Below, in pieces: positions 46,753-55,018 of a stretch of DNA of 64,000 nucleotides (position 1 is its first letter; the number at the start of each line of letters is the position of its first letter). The position numbers were made by a program, and so were the translations under genes. This stretch comes from DASZWJ01 sp963813895 (GTDB lineage: Bacteria > Pseudomonadota > Gammaproteobacteria > JAURND01), in the NCBI GenBank assembly GCA_963813895.1, contig CAWFAS010000003.1, forward strand, positions 496,001 through 560,000, in the 5' to 3' direction. The notes beneath the pieces were generated by a model. That model was given only the letters and a program-made list of their open reading frames with translations. It searched no databases and was not told the DNA's origin.

Positions 46753-47346
46753 CTACTGCTCATATTCAAAAATCTTAACTACCTTTTCAATTCCACTCAC
46801 TTGGCTAGCGACAGTTGCCGCCAAATCAGCCTGCCCTGGTGTTAAGATACCCATTAAATATACAATTTTATTTTCCGTCACCACTTTAATCTGGCTTGAA
46901 TTTAAGCCTTTCTGCGCCACAATAGCGCTTTTAACCTTGGTGGTTATCCAAGCATCATTAGCTTGATCTTTTTTAGAAAGTGGCTGCTCCACGGTTATCT
47001 GGTTATAGATGCGTTTCACATTCGGTGCTTCACTGGCAATCTGATATGCGCGCACACGCAGTGCATCAGTGGGCGCCTGACCCGCCAAAAGCATAACGTG
47101 ATTAAAGCTGGCAATGGTTATGTGTGATTGCTCACTTAAATCTGGGTCACGGCTAATAACCTTTAAAACTGCATTAGTCATATCACGATCTTGTACCATG
47201 GTTTTAACGCTGCGTTTATCATAAACGATTGCGCCTGTGGCCCCTGCGCCAGCAACAAAAGCGGCCGGGATACAACCCGACAAGGGTAGACATATCAATA
47301 CCGACAATATCACACTGCTAATTTTTTTATTCTTATAAACTATCAT
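46753..47346 (-). CDS. dolP: BON-domain outer-membrane lipoprotein DolP-like
   Basis: DolP (YraP) binds anionic lipid at the division site and supports envelope integrity. The start at 47346 overlaps the diaA stop by 4 bp and has GGGAGC upstream. The signal ends in the lipobox PLSGC. Two BON domains follow (about residues 55-120 and 130-197), with GQAPTDALRVRAYQIA and the matching LMGILTPGQADLAATVASQV. It ends the lpoA-yraN-diaA-dolP operon. Confidence 0.93.
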   Translation of the reverse strand: MIVYKNKKISSVILSVLICLPLSGCIPAAFVAGAGATGAIVYDKRSVKTMVQDRDMTNAVLKVISRDPDLSEQSHITIASFNHVMLLAGQAPTDALRVRAYQIASEAPNVKRIYNQITVEQPLSKKDQANDAWITTKVKSAIVAQKGLNSSQIKVVTENKIVYLMGILTPGQADLAATVASQVSGIEKVVKIFEYEQ

Positions 47347-47945
47347 GTCAGCTCCCGAGAAAATAAGCACCGATCGATATAGTCGCACAGACAATGGATA
47401 ATCAGCAGATGCGTTTCTTGGATACGTGCAGTGACTGTAGCCGGTACTCTGAGCTCTACATCTTCATTGACAGTCAAAATTTTTGCCATCTCACCACCCT
47501 GTTTACCCGTCAGAGCAACTACCCGTAACCCGCGATCATGCGCCGCATGAATTGCCTGTATAACATTTTTCGAATCACCACTTGTGGAAATCGCCAATAA
47601 AACATCATTAGCCTTTCCCAAGGCTTTTATTTGCTTGGAAAAAATTTCATCATAATGATAATCATTAGCAATCGAAGTCAGAGTAGAAGTATCTGTCGTC
47701 AAAGCAATCGCCGGTAGGCTAGGACGCTCTATTTCAAAACGGTTCAGCAACTCAGCTGAAAAATGTTGCGCATCCGCAGCGGAGCCGCCATTACCACAAC
47801 TCAAAATTTTATGTCCGTCCAGCAAAGCCATCGACATTAAATGTCCTGCCCTCGCAATTTCTGGCGCTAGCTCATCAACGGAGCGCTGTTTAGTCTCAAT
47901 ACTATCTAAAAAATGCTGTCTAATTTGTTCTATTGGGTCTGTCAT
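47343..47945 (-). CDS. diaA: SIS-domain protein DiaA / GmhA-like
   Basis: DiaA binds DnaA and promotes replication initiation; it is related to phosphoheptose isomerase GmhA. The start at 47945 has AGGA upstream and yields 200 residues. The SIS fold shows ILSCGNGGSAADAQHFSAELLNRFE, ALTTDTSTLTSIANDY and LLAISTSGDSKNVIQAI. Operon position after yraN favours DiaA over GmhA, although the sequence alone cannot exclude heptose isomerase activity. Confidence 0.9.
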   Translation of the reverse strand: MTDPIEQIRQHFLDSIETKQRSVDELAPEIARAGHLMSMALLDGHKILSCGNGGSAADAQHFSAELLNRFEIERPSLPAIALTTDTSTLTSIANDYHYDEIFSKQIKALGKANDVLLAISTSGDSKNVIQAIHAAHDRGLRVVALTGKQGGEMAKILTVNEDVELRVPATVTARIQETHLLIIHCLCDYIDRCLFSRELT

Positions 47946-48133
47946 AACGAATTCCTGATTTGTCAATTATTCAGATGGCAACAGCTCCTGCTGCCGATCG
48001 CAATGGATGTCATAAGGGAATCACCCATTTTTTCATTCGGGGAGATTTCTTCTGACAAGAAGAAAAAAATTTGCTTGTTGCCACTTGCAAATGCTATTCA
48101 CAAAGACTATTGCCTAATTCTAAATTATGCACT

Positions 48134-48250
48134 ATAACCCTCTTCTCTCCTTGCGAGAGATAGGGTAGTTGCGTCATACATCAGTTGAATTAAGGTGTAA
48201 ATGCTTAATATTGCCTTCTCCCGCAAAGGGAGAGGAATCATAGAATAACT
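48134..48250. repeat. REP-like element, family A (degenerate copy)
   Basis: CCCTCTTCTCTCCTTGCGAGAG, then AATGCTTAATATTGCC, then CTTCTCCCGCAAAGGGAGAG and AATCATAGAA follow the order of the paired copy at 23029-23203 but with many substitutions. It sits in the spacer between yraN and diaA and interrupts what is a tight operon in relatives. Confidence 0.65.
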
Positions 48251-48332
48251 CATAATTTGGAACATGAATTATTTCAGCGAAACAAGATTCAATTTTTTTC
48301 CTATTTTGTCATATACACCAAAATATCTCTAA

Positions 48333-48734
48333 TCACTCTTGAAAAGCATCCTTAATCCAAGAGATTTGCATCTCGCACCCTCCCGACATTATAGCTACAA
48401 CATCAAATCGACAAGCTTTATCTGCAGACAAGCCATACTCTCTTAGATAACACATAGCCGCCTTAATGAGCTTATGCTGCTTTGTTCGCGTCACCGTTTC
48501 TGCCGCGGTGCCAAATATTGAAGGTTTACGACACCTGACCTCAACGAAAACCAGATTTAGACCATCCTGCATCACTAAATCAATCTCACCAAATCGGCAC
48601 AGGTAATTACGCTTTATCAGGCGTAACCCCTGTCTTTCCAAGTAAATACACGCCTTATCCTCCGCCTGCTGCCCAATAAGCTTCCTATTTTTTAATGTAG
48701 CAGTTGCGGTACTCCATCCTGTATTTTTGCCCAT
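48333..48734 (-). CDS. yraN: YraN/UPF0102 family putative endonuclease
   Basis: This small restriction-endonuclease-like protein has 133 residues. The family core is GQQAEDKACIYLERQGL, RNYLCRFGEIDLVMQD and LVFVEVRCR, holding the Glu-Asp...Glu-x-Arg metal site pattern. The cellular role is not settled. Its start overlaps the end of lpoA by about 40 bp. Confidence 0.93.
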   Translation of the reverse strand: MGKNTGWSTATATLKNRKLIGQQAEDKACIYLERQGLRLIKRNYLCRFGEIDLVMQDGLNLVFVEVRCRKPSIFGTAAETVTRTKQHKLIKAAMCYLREYGLSADKACRFDVVAIMSGGCEMQISWIKDAFQE

Positions 48735-49846
48735 CGCAGCTGACGCCTTATATGCTGATCAGAGTCTAAAGAAAGAGTTCCCGTTGCGCCCTTAATAGTA
48801 GAACCTAATCGATAAGTTAGGTGATATGCATCGATACCCATAGCATACAACCTCGGAGAACGGCTATAGGACCCCCCCCATAAGCTCATAATATGCGTGC
48901 GCATCTCACTCCACTGCGGCGTATCCGGACCCAAAATCCAAGGCATATCACTAAACTGAATACCATCCAAATCACGATCATTTTGTGGATCAGAATTGCC
49001 ATCAAACACTAGTGAAGGTGCATAAACTGGAACCTTCCCCCCCGTGTAAAAAGTTAAAAGTGGCATGATTTGCCGCGCCTGTTGCGGGAACCCTACCAAA
49101 TAGATCACATCCATATCCTGACGCGATTTAGGCTGAGAACGCGCAGAACCACCCTTCACCTGCTCGCTGCCCATCACACCAGCCACCCAACTCGTCAAAT
49201 TAGTCTTCGACTGATAGCCATAATTGCCAACAATGCTACCCCCCTGACTTTGCCAATTCTGCACAAATGCTTGATCAATTCCTTGTCCAAAAGCATTGGC
49301 GGGATAAATCACCAAAGCCCGCTGATGTCCATCCTGCCTAGCTCGCAAAGCCCCCTGGTCCGCATCATCTTTTGGAGATAAACCAAACTGATACAGATTT
49401 TTAATCCTGCCGCCATTATCCAATGTGTTTAAAGCTAACGTTGGCACCGGCAGCTGACCCTGAGCCGCCAAAGCCTGCAGATTTTCCTTAGTCAAGGGTC
49501 CCACCACAAAATTAGCCCCCTGCGCAACCGCCTGTTGATACAGGGCGACAATATTTCCACCACTGGTATCCACCACATCCACCGTAGGCGCATTCGCTTG
49601 ATTTTGTTTAGCATAGTAATAAGCCGTCAAAAACCCATTCCGTATCGCCTGCCCACTCGCTCCCACCTGCCCCTGCAACGGCAATAAAAGCGCAATCTTA
49701 GTGGGCTTCTGCCCTGAAGACACACCGCCATTCCCTCCACCCAAGGGAGTATAACTACACGCAGCCAACCAAGCTGTAGTAAATAACAGAAATAAATAAC
49801 CCAAAATTTTATAGTTTCGTGTATGCATATAAATTATTTTACTCAA
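48692..49846 (-). CDS. lpoA: LpoA-like penicillin-binding protein activator, C-terminal domain only
   Basis: LpoA is an outer-membrane lipoprotein that activates PBP1A. The signal ends in the lipobox LAAC (LLFTTAWLAACSY). The mature part is a single periplasmic-binding-protein fold with KIALLLPLQGQVGASGQAIRNG, GANFVVGPLTKEN and LYAMGIDAYHL. Its 384 residues compare with about 680 in E. coli, so the N-terminal TPR domain is absent, as in many non-enteric relatives. The start could also be the Met at 49828. rsmI, usually divergent from lpoA, is missing here. Confidence 0.92.
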   Translation of the reverse strand: MSKIIYMHTRNYKILGYLFLLFTTAWLAACSYTPLGGGNGGVSSGQKPTKIALLLPLQGQVGASGQAIRNGFLTAYYYAKQNQANAPTVDVVDTSGGNIVALYQQAVAQGANFVVGPLTKENLQALAAQGQLPVPTLALNTLDNGGRIKNLYQFGLSPKDDADQGALRARQDGHQRALVIYPANAFGQGIDQAFVQNWQSQGGSIVGNYGYQSKTNLTSWVAGVMGSEQVKGGSARSQPKSRQDMDVIYLVGFPQQARQIMPLLTFYTGGKVPVYAPSLVFDGNSDPQNDRDLDGIQFSDMPWILGPDTPQWSEMRTHIMSLWGGSYSRSPRLYAMGIDAYHLTYRLGSTIKGATGTLSLDSDQHIRRQLRWAKIQDGVPQLLH

Positions 49847-50079
49847 GAATTTTTGGAAATAACATTACCGTAATGACCACTATCTAGTCATTCCAATGGC
49901 AGGTACTTAAATTACGAAGCAGTTTTAACAACTTTGAGAAAGTTTAGAATTTCACTTCCCTTTTTGCCCATTCCTCTTATACAATTCCACACCGCTTGGC
50001 AGGATAGCTTATACAGGGTGTATAAAATACCATAAAATTATCCCCCAAGCTTTTCTTCTTAGCAGTCCTCATATCAAAA

Positions 50080-50155
50080 GCTGGCATAGCTCAGTCGGTA
50101 GAGCAACTGATTTGTAATCAGTAGGTCCCGGGTTCGACTCCTGGTGCCAGCACCA
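50080..50155 (+). tRNA. tRNA-Thr (anticodon UGU)
   Basis: A complete 76-nt cloverleaf. The acceptor pairs GCTGGCA with TGCCAGC, the D arm has GCTCAGTCGGTAGAGC, the anticodon arm is CTGATTTGTAATCAG with TGT, the T arm has GGGTTCGACTCC, and CCA is encoded. The integrase gene ends 6 bp downstream, pointing towards it. This makes the 3' half of the tRNA a likely attachment site. Confidence 0.96.
50126..50155. other. Likely island attachment site (3' end of tRNA-Thr)
   Basis: Inferred from the integrase immediately next to the tRNA. Islands of this type recombine in the T arm and acceptor end and restore the tRNA. A second copy of this 30-base stretch was not recognised by eye elsewhere in the window, so the far end would be beyond 64000 or degenerate. 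Confidence 0.45.
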
Positions 50156-50161
50156 GTTAAA

Positions 50162-51337
50162 TCAATGGGTTACAGCAACATCACCCCTCATTACACAAAT
50201 CCCTGCGGGACTTTTGCGGGAGCTGTCATTTTTCATCAATGAATTAGCACCTGAATTAACCTCATAAAATCCTCTGATAACACTCAATGCCGGGCCATTC
50301 TGCTGCACACACACCTTGTTAACCGCTTCAATCAGCTGAGACAATTCTGCTGCAGAATAGTGCGTCGTAATTCTTCCTGACTTATGACCCAGCAAGTCCT
50401 GACGATCCTCAAAACTGACTCCCGCCGCACGCAATCTGCGACCAAAAGTGTGCTTGAGATCATGAACTCGCATATGCGGCAACTCTGCCCTAACCCGCGC
50501 CTTTCTCCACGCGGAGCGCAGCATCCTGTCTACTGGTTTACCTTTATAAGTAAATACATACTCAGGGTGTGTGCCACGCACTTCCTCAATCACGGATTTA
50601 GCAATACTGTTCAATACTACTAAACGGTCATCACGATTCTTAACAACTTTACCGGGTATAAGAAATACTGAGCAATTAGGTATTTCAGGAACAGACACCT
50701 CCCACTCCCATTTAAGCAAACAGACTTCTCTATCACGGCAGCCTGTATTTACTGCAAATAAAGCCATATGCCGGAGGTGAAGCGGTAATTCCTGAAAAAA
50801 CTGAGTCTGTTCTTCCCAATTAAGTGGAAAAGGCTTACGCGCATCAGGTTCTGGTAGCAACTTGATCTTAGGCGCAACCTGTAACCAGGTAAGTCCATGT
50901 TCATCCAGCCATACACCAGCTGCCAAGTTGAGGATATGCCGAACCACTTGCAATCCATGGTTGATGGTACGCATTTTTACACCATCTTTTTTCCTGGCAC
51001 TAATAAATGACTGCAAAGTCCCGATATGAACAGCCTCCAGAGTCAAATCACCTATATGCTCGTCCAACACTTTGAGATGACCTGCATCATCTCCAATGCT
51101 CGCTTTATGCTGATTTTCCAGCAAAAATTTAGTAGCTGCCTCCCGGAATATCCGCTTGGGCCTGACTCCATAAACTTTAGCCTGCCTTATTTGCTCGATC
51201 CTTCGCGCAAGGTACTGCTCCGCTTCTGCGAGGTCGAAAGTGCCAGTGCTCTCGCAAAGTCTGCGCCCGTGTATTTGTTTGTCGATGTGCCATAAGTCTT
51301 TACGTTTGTAGAGACCTGGCGTTCTTTTGCGTCCCAT
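50162..51337 (-). CDS. Tyrosine recombinase, island integrase
   Basis: A phage-type site-specific recombinase of 391 residues. The N-terminal arm-binding and core-binding domains cover about 1-165. The catalytic residues are Arg201 in NTGCRDREV, His292 in VHDLKHTFGRRL, His318 in LLGHKS and Tyr327 in TTHYSAAE. The second catalytic Arg of box II is Lys295 (HDLKH), a variant I recall in this subgroup. It ends 6 bp from tRNA-Thr and overlaps the excisionase-like gene at its 5' end. Confidence 0.93.
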   Translation of the reverse strand: MGRKRTPGLYKRKDLWHIDKQIHGRRLCESTGTFDLAEAEQYLARRIEQIRQAKVYGVRPKRIFREAATKFLLENQHKASIGDDAGHLKVLDEHIGDLTLEAVHIGTLQSFISARKKDGVKMRTINHGLQVVRHILNLAAGVWLDEHGLTWLQVAPKIKLLPEPDARKPFPLNWEEQTQFFQELPLHLRHMALFAVNTGCRDREVCLLKWEWEVSVPEIPNCSVFLIPGKVVKNRDDRLVVLNSIAKSVIEEVRGTHPEYVFTYKGKPVDRMLRSAWRKARVRAELPHMRVHDLKHTFGRRLRAAGVSFEDRQDLLGHKSGRITTHYSAAELSQLIEAVNKVCVQQNGPALSVIRGFYEVNSGANSLMKNDSSRKSPAGICVMRGDVAVTH

Positions 51338-51555
51338 AATTTTTTCCTCTCTTCAGGGGGACGCCCACTACAGGACTTATGATGATCTGCCCAGACGTCT
51401 AAATCAAGTCTGTCAAAAGCAATTGACTGCTTACCTATAGGTATCTCCGTTAAAAGCGGTCGAACTTCAGCATTAAACCGCTTTTTACTCATAGCCAAAT
51501 AGGCAGGGCAATCGGGCAAGCGTATATATCGCAATGCCATTAATTCGCTAAAGCG
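51187..51555 (-). CDS. Excisionase-like DNA-binding protein
   Basis: The N-terminal 60 residues (ALRYIRLPDCPAYLAMSKKRFNAEVRPLL cut into YLAMSKKRF and EVRPLLTEIPIGKQSIAFDRLD) resemble the winged-helix AlpA/Xis type that accompanies this integrase family, followed by the usual Trp-Ala-Asp and a basic tail. The 3' end overlaps the integrase start by about 150 bp in another frame, a known arrangement in these pairs. The Met at 51555 (MRFSELMALRY) is chosen as start; the Met in MALRYIR is also possible. Confidence 0.65.
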   Translation of the reverse strand, partial: RFSELMALRYIRLPDCPAYLAMSKKRFNAEVRPLLTEIPIGKQSIAFDRLDLDVWADHHKSCSGRPPEERKKLWDAKERQVSTNVKTYGTSTNKYTGADFARALALSTSQKRSSTLREGSSK

Positions 51556-51591
51556 CATGAAAATTCCCCATGATGATTTTTTAAAATACAA

Positions 51592-52183
51592 ATTGTGAGT
51601 GACATTTCTGCATATGTGTGTGAAACAAAAATCTCACTCTCAAACCATACAAATTTATAGATGTATATTGCATTCCATAAGCTGAACATCACATTTCTTT
51701 TATTTTTAAATGGGATAAAAGTAAAAAATATTTTTATCCCACTCAAAGCTTTGCCCTTCATAAATATACTGCAATCAACTCAGCAATAACGGGAATTAAT
51801 CTAAAGCATAAACTCACTACATTTGTAGCGAATTTCTCACCTAATTTATTGTTTGGTAGGAGTCTGTTCATATTTACAAATTAAATTTGCCCGATATCAT
51901 TAATAGGCGGGTAGTGGTAACAATGTTAATTGAAGCACTGCCAATTAGTGAGTGGCCATTGATTTGGCTATAGAGCGTGAACTTGGTAATTGAAAGGGGA
52001 AAGAACAGATTTGGAACTTCCGCAGGAAGCTGCGGAAGTCATAACTCTTAGCAATTGTTAGCTCTAAGGACAGCCATTTGTTAAAAATTACACCTAGAAT
52101 CCGCCGTTTCCTCAACTCCTTTGCTGTCTAGCTGTTCTTAATTTCTGATGTACACCTTAATTTGTGCCTAAGCACATTATCTG
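51592..52183. other. AT-rich gene-poor stretch of the island
   Basis: No convincing gene. The only ORFs are short and run over AT-rich sequence. A hairpin ACTTCCGCA/TGCGGAAGT at 52016-52039 is the one structured element. Base composition is lower in GC than the housekeeping region. Confidence 0.5.
52016..52039. other. Hairpin of nine base pairs
   Basis: ACTTCCGCA, loop GGAAGC, TGCGGAAGT. No T run follows on either strand, so terminator activity is doubtful. It could be a recombination or regulatory site in the island. Confidence 0.35.
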
Positions 52184-52210
52184 ATGCACTATAAAAGAAT
52201 AATGGCTAGC

Positions 52211-52396
52211 ATGGCTGACATTTTTAACAGATTGGGTGGATACCCCCCCCAAAGTGAAGATGCGCAAAGGTTATGGATGCTTAATATATCTTTGATAAGC
52301 AAAAAAAACAGGGATGGACGAGGAAGAATGATGCAGCAATGGGCAGATTATTTGGATGGATTGAAATTTCAACTAAAGGAGTCATCCTCTGTCTGA
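52211..52396 (+). CDS. Small hypothetical protein (low confidence)
   Basis: From the ATG at 52211 the ORF encodes 61 residues, with a soluble helical sequence (FNRLGGYPPQSEDAQRLWML then a basic patch and MMQQWADYLDGLKF). The composition looks protein-like, more than the neighbouring ORFs, but no family is recognised and the ribosome site is weak. It might be a remnant of a longer island gene. Confidence 0.35.
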   Translation: MADIFNRLGGYPPQSEDAQRLWMLNISLISKKNRDGRGRMMQQWADYLDGLKFQLKESSSV

Positions 52397-52452
52397 CCAA
52401 ATAAAATAGAGCTCTATAATAGACGCCTAACTTTTTGGTCGGCACTTGAGAA

Positions 52453-52732
52453 TTGCAGCGAAGACCAATAAGATTTAAAACCAACGAATACAACGCGCAT
52501 TCTGCCGCCAAAATTTCCAATTTATCGACCATCGTTAATAAGATTTGTGAACAAAATCAATTGCCCGCTTTGATTAATTGTGAAGATAATCTAATTATTT
52601 TGATATCTGCTGTCCCACCAACCAATTCCGTACTTTAGCAACGGTTTGTTTTTCAGTGTAATTACCAGGTTAAGGAAAAAATTATTCCTAAGGTTATTCA
52701 CGCAATCTGTAGACAACATCAAAATATTTCAT
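52453..52732 (+). pseudogene. Probable pseudogene with an in-frame stop
   Basis: One frame reads through two segments, RPIRFKTNEYNAHSAAKISN to PPTNSVL and, after a TAG at 52636, QRFVFQCNYQVKEKIIPKVI ending TAA at 52730. The two parts have continuous protein-like composition and no start codon near the 5' end. The length and Leu/Ile pattern faintly recall the C-terminal half of DUF721 (DciA-like) proteins, but this is a guess. Confidence 0.35.
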
Positions 52733-53428
52733 AACCTGCCAAAAGCGAGTCTCAAGTTAGTAACTTAATCTTCAGGCTTATGAAGTTCTTTCCTATATAT
52801 CGGTATGGCGGGAGGAGCTTGGATTGCTAATTTTATTATAGAGCCAACTATTGTTACCACAATCACCTCAATACAACCATTGATAATAATAACTTCTTTT
52901 AATTTTGTTGTTGTCAAAACCATCATTAAGTCACCAAAATAGTTTTTAATTTCATTATTTTTTTACTTCCAGTGAGGCAAATCGCTCTGGTGATATTGAA
53001 TCGTCTAAAAGTGGTTGCCAGAGACTTCCAGATTTTTTATCGAAATTTTCATCAATAATAATATCGCCATCTTGTTTTTCTTGATTATCTTCTTCAGATT
53101 TATCTATTTTCATCAGCTTAATAATAAAATTCTCTAAACATTAATTAACCATAATCTTTTATTTTGTCATGGCTAATTAAAAATAAAAATGTAATTTTTG
53201 GGAAAAATTACCTTATTTTTCTGAAAAATATTTGCACACAGTGACAAAATCATCGATCGTTAAATTATTTTTATAGTTACAGAGTAAAAAATCAGAGTTA
53301 GAAAAATTTTTAAATATAAAGGAGATAATTATTAATAGTTATTGAGAAATAAACGATGAAATAATGCTTGTGGGGAGTATTTGGTTGATGAAATGATTTT
53401 GGGATTTTTATTGTGAGAGAGGGTGAAT
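52733..53428. other. AT-rich spacer with short ORF fragments
   Basis: Around 700 bases with no well supported gene. On the minus strand, 52957-53100 reads as an acidic peptide (ending PERFASLEVKK) but has no start codon in frame. 52765-52926 could encode a 53-residue peptide with one membrane helix (KEVIIINGCIEVIVVTIVGS) after a GGTGA ribosome site. Both are listed as possibilities only. Confidence 0.4.
52765..52926 (-). CDS. Possible small membrane peptide
   Basis: A 53-residue ORF with double ATG start, a GGTGA sequence five bases before it, one hydrophobic segment (about residues 11-36) and a short charged tail ending HKPED. No family is recognised. It lies downstream, in the same direction, of the response regulator gene 53429-54085. 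Confidence 0.3.
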   Translation of the reverse strand: MMVLTTTKLKEVIIINGCIEVIVVTIVGSIIKLAIQAPPAIPIYRKELHKPED

Positions 53429-54085
53429 TTATTCACTATCCAATAGAGGAATCAATCCTAATGGCCCTTTTTCAGAGTCAAAAAGAATGTCAATAAGCCG
53501 TTCAATTTTTTTAACTCCTAATTTTTTCATGCCATGATATTTTTTGTTTGCAACTGTTTTAGGGCTGATGCATAAACCTTCTGAAATTTCTTCGTGTGTT
53601 TTACCCTGAGAAACCATTAAAAGTACTTGATGCTCAATTTCTGTTATATTACGAAGATGGCCGGAAATATTTTTATCCATAAGATATTGCAATAATTGAT
53701 AGGCCAAATCTGGTTGCACATAAACGTTTCCATGATACACATTTTTAACGGCTTCCGTCCCAGAAAAATTGGAATTTTTACTCATGATTCCTTTGGCGGG
53801 CGTGTTAAGCAGGCGACTCAAAGAAAATAAGTGGCGACTTGCTGATATGAAAATAATTTTAGAATCTGGAGCTTTTCTGCAGATAGAACGACATACTTGG
53901 ATTCCTGGCATGTCGGGCAAATATAGATCAAGAATAATAACATCAGGCTGTGTTTCAAGCACCAACTTGATTCCGCTGGCGCCATCGCATGCTTCGCCAA
54001 TGATTTCAATTTCATCATCAGCCAAAAAACTTCTAACACCGAGGCGGGATATTTTATCATCATCTATAATTACTACTTTTATCAT
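53429..54085 (-). CDS. LuxR/NarL-type response regulator (island)
   Basis: A two-domain regulator of 218 residues. The receiver has the acidic pair in IIDDDKISR, phospho-acceptor Asp53 in VIILDLYLPDMPG, Ser in FISAS, and Lys in GIMSKNS. A LuxR-type HTH covers about 142-205 (ITEIEHQVLLMVSQGKTHEE, then ISPKTVANKKYHGMKKLGV). No sensor kinase is adjacent. It is the gene downstream of the two paralogous small proteins and probably regulates this locus. Confidence 0.9.
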   Translation of the reverse strand: MIKVVIIDDDKISRLGVRSFLADDEIEIIGEACDGASGIKLVLETQPDVIILDLYLPDMPGIQVCRSICRKAPDSKIIFISASRHLFSLSRLLNTPAKGIMSKNSNFSGTEAVKNVYHGNVYVQPDLAYQLLQYLMDKNISGHLRNITEIEHQVLLMVSQGKTHEEISEGLCISPKTVANKKYHGMKKLGVKKIERLIDILFDSEKGPLGLIPLLDSE

Positions 54086-54127
54086 TGTTTATACTACGCT
54101 ATAAATTTAATAACTTAATATTTGGTT

Positions 54128-54442
54128 TTATTTAATTTCACACCTATTATCAACTTTTTTGTTTCTTCGACTGTGGCGTTTTATAAATAATTCTGTAAAG
54201 TCTATCATTTCTTGACTAGGGCTATCATTGCCTAGTTCTTCTAACAATTGAATTGCAAGATAATTAAAGTATTGCGATTTTGACATATTAACTGGCCTAG
54301 GAGCATTTTGTTGCGCTACGCCATAGTATTTAATAAATTTTAGCTCTATATTGCGCTTATCCGCTATCTCGGGCATTAAATTTCTGGTTATTTCCGCTAT
54401 ATTTTTTTCCTTAGAGTTAATAAATAAATATGTCTCTGGCAT
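54128..54442 (-). CDS. Small paralogous protein A (candidate substrate or partner)
   Basis: A 104-residue protein of unknown family. Residues 49-93 (RPVNMSKSQYFNYLA..., LLEELGNDSPSQEMIDFTEL, FIKRHSRR) are clearly homologous to residues 39-82 of the protein encoded at 54500-54820. The N-terminal 48 residues and the short tail (NKKVDNRCEIK, with one Cys) are unrelated. The pattern of a shared block and variable ends is what one sees in leader/core families, but the block is central, so a protein-binding domain is equally likely. It lies 42 bp upstream of the response regulator. Confidence 0.6.
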   Translation of the reverse strand: MPETYLFINSKEKNIAEITRNLMPEIADKRNIELKFIKYYGVAQQNAPRPVNMSKSQYFNYLAIQLLEELGNDSPSQEMIDFTELFIKRHSRRNKKVDNRCEIK

Positions 54443-54499
54443 CTAACGCAATACACTCATATAATTTTGCAAAGGCTTTAAGATAATTAATGATAAATT

Positions 54500-54820
54500 C
54501 TAGGCAGCTTTAGAAACCGCACTAATGCCCGATGCTGTCCGGCATGCCTGCATAAAAATAGGTTTAGTTGACTTTCGCAGGCTATAGCGCTTAATGTTCA
54601 ATTCGACCATATCAATTTCAACTTGCGATGGAAACTTGTTGCCCATTTGTTCTAATATCGAAATAGCTGTACAAGTAAAATAAATTGATTTACTCATATT
54701 CTGCGGTTTTGGTTGCTGCTGTAGAATATTTAAGAAATGCTTCATTAATACACTTTCGAATTCCGCAGAATTTTTAGTTATTGCTCCAATTTGCTTGGCT
54801 TGTAGATTCAGACTTTTCAT
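54500..54820 (-). CDS. Small paralogous protein B with a Cys/Ser/Thr-bearing tail
   Basis: 106 residues. The block PQNMSKSIYFTC..., SILEQMGNKFPSQVEIDMVE, LNIKRYSLRK matches protein A with roughly 60% identity over 44 positions by eye. The C-terminal 23 residues (STKPIFMQACRTASGISAVS then KAA) have no match in A and are rich in Ser, Thr, Ala and one Cys, a plausible substrate segment for YcaO chemistry. It is divergent from the POT transporter, about 200 bp away. Function is unknown. Confidence 0.6.
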   Translation of the reverse strand: MKSLNLQAKQIGAITKNSAEFESVLMKHFLNILQQQPKPQNMSKSIYFTCTAISILEQMGNKFPSQVEIDMVELNIKRYSLRKSTKPIFMQACRTASGISAVSKAA

Positions 54821-55018
54821 AATGACCTCTTAACTAATTTTGCTAATTTTCCAGGATTGTAAAACTCAAGAAACATCCTTACTTCTGGCTTAAGATAGCC
54901 TTAAGTGCTGATATGATCGCTTATATTTGGTTAGAAAAAAATTAAGAGATTTGCCTGATTTTAAAACATTCTTTTTTTGCGCATAAAAAAATTAGGATTT
55001 TATGGAGAAAGGAAGCCC

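Noticed and set aside
3797..48240. CCCTCTCCC repeats as a CRISPR array
   Set aside because: The copies are dispersed, palindromic and joined to a constant linker, with no regular spacer units or cas genes.
52281..52532. 83-residue minus-strand ORF
   Set aside because: Overlaps the more protein-like plus-strand sequences at 52211 and 52453 and has no recognisable features.
52957..53115. Acidic ~50-residue minus-strand peptide ending PERFASLEVKK
   Set aside because: The attractive frame has a stop just upstream and no start codon. The ATG at 53115 is in a different frame and gives only a 36-residue Lys/Ile-rich peptide.
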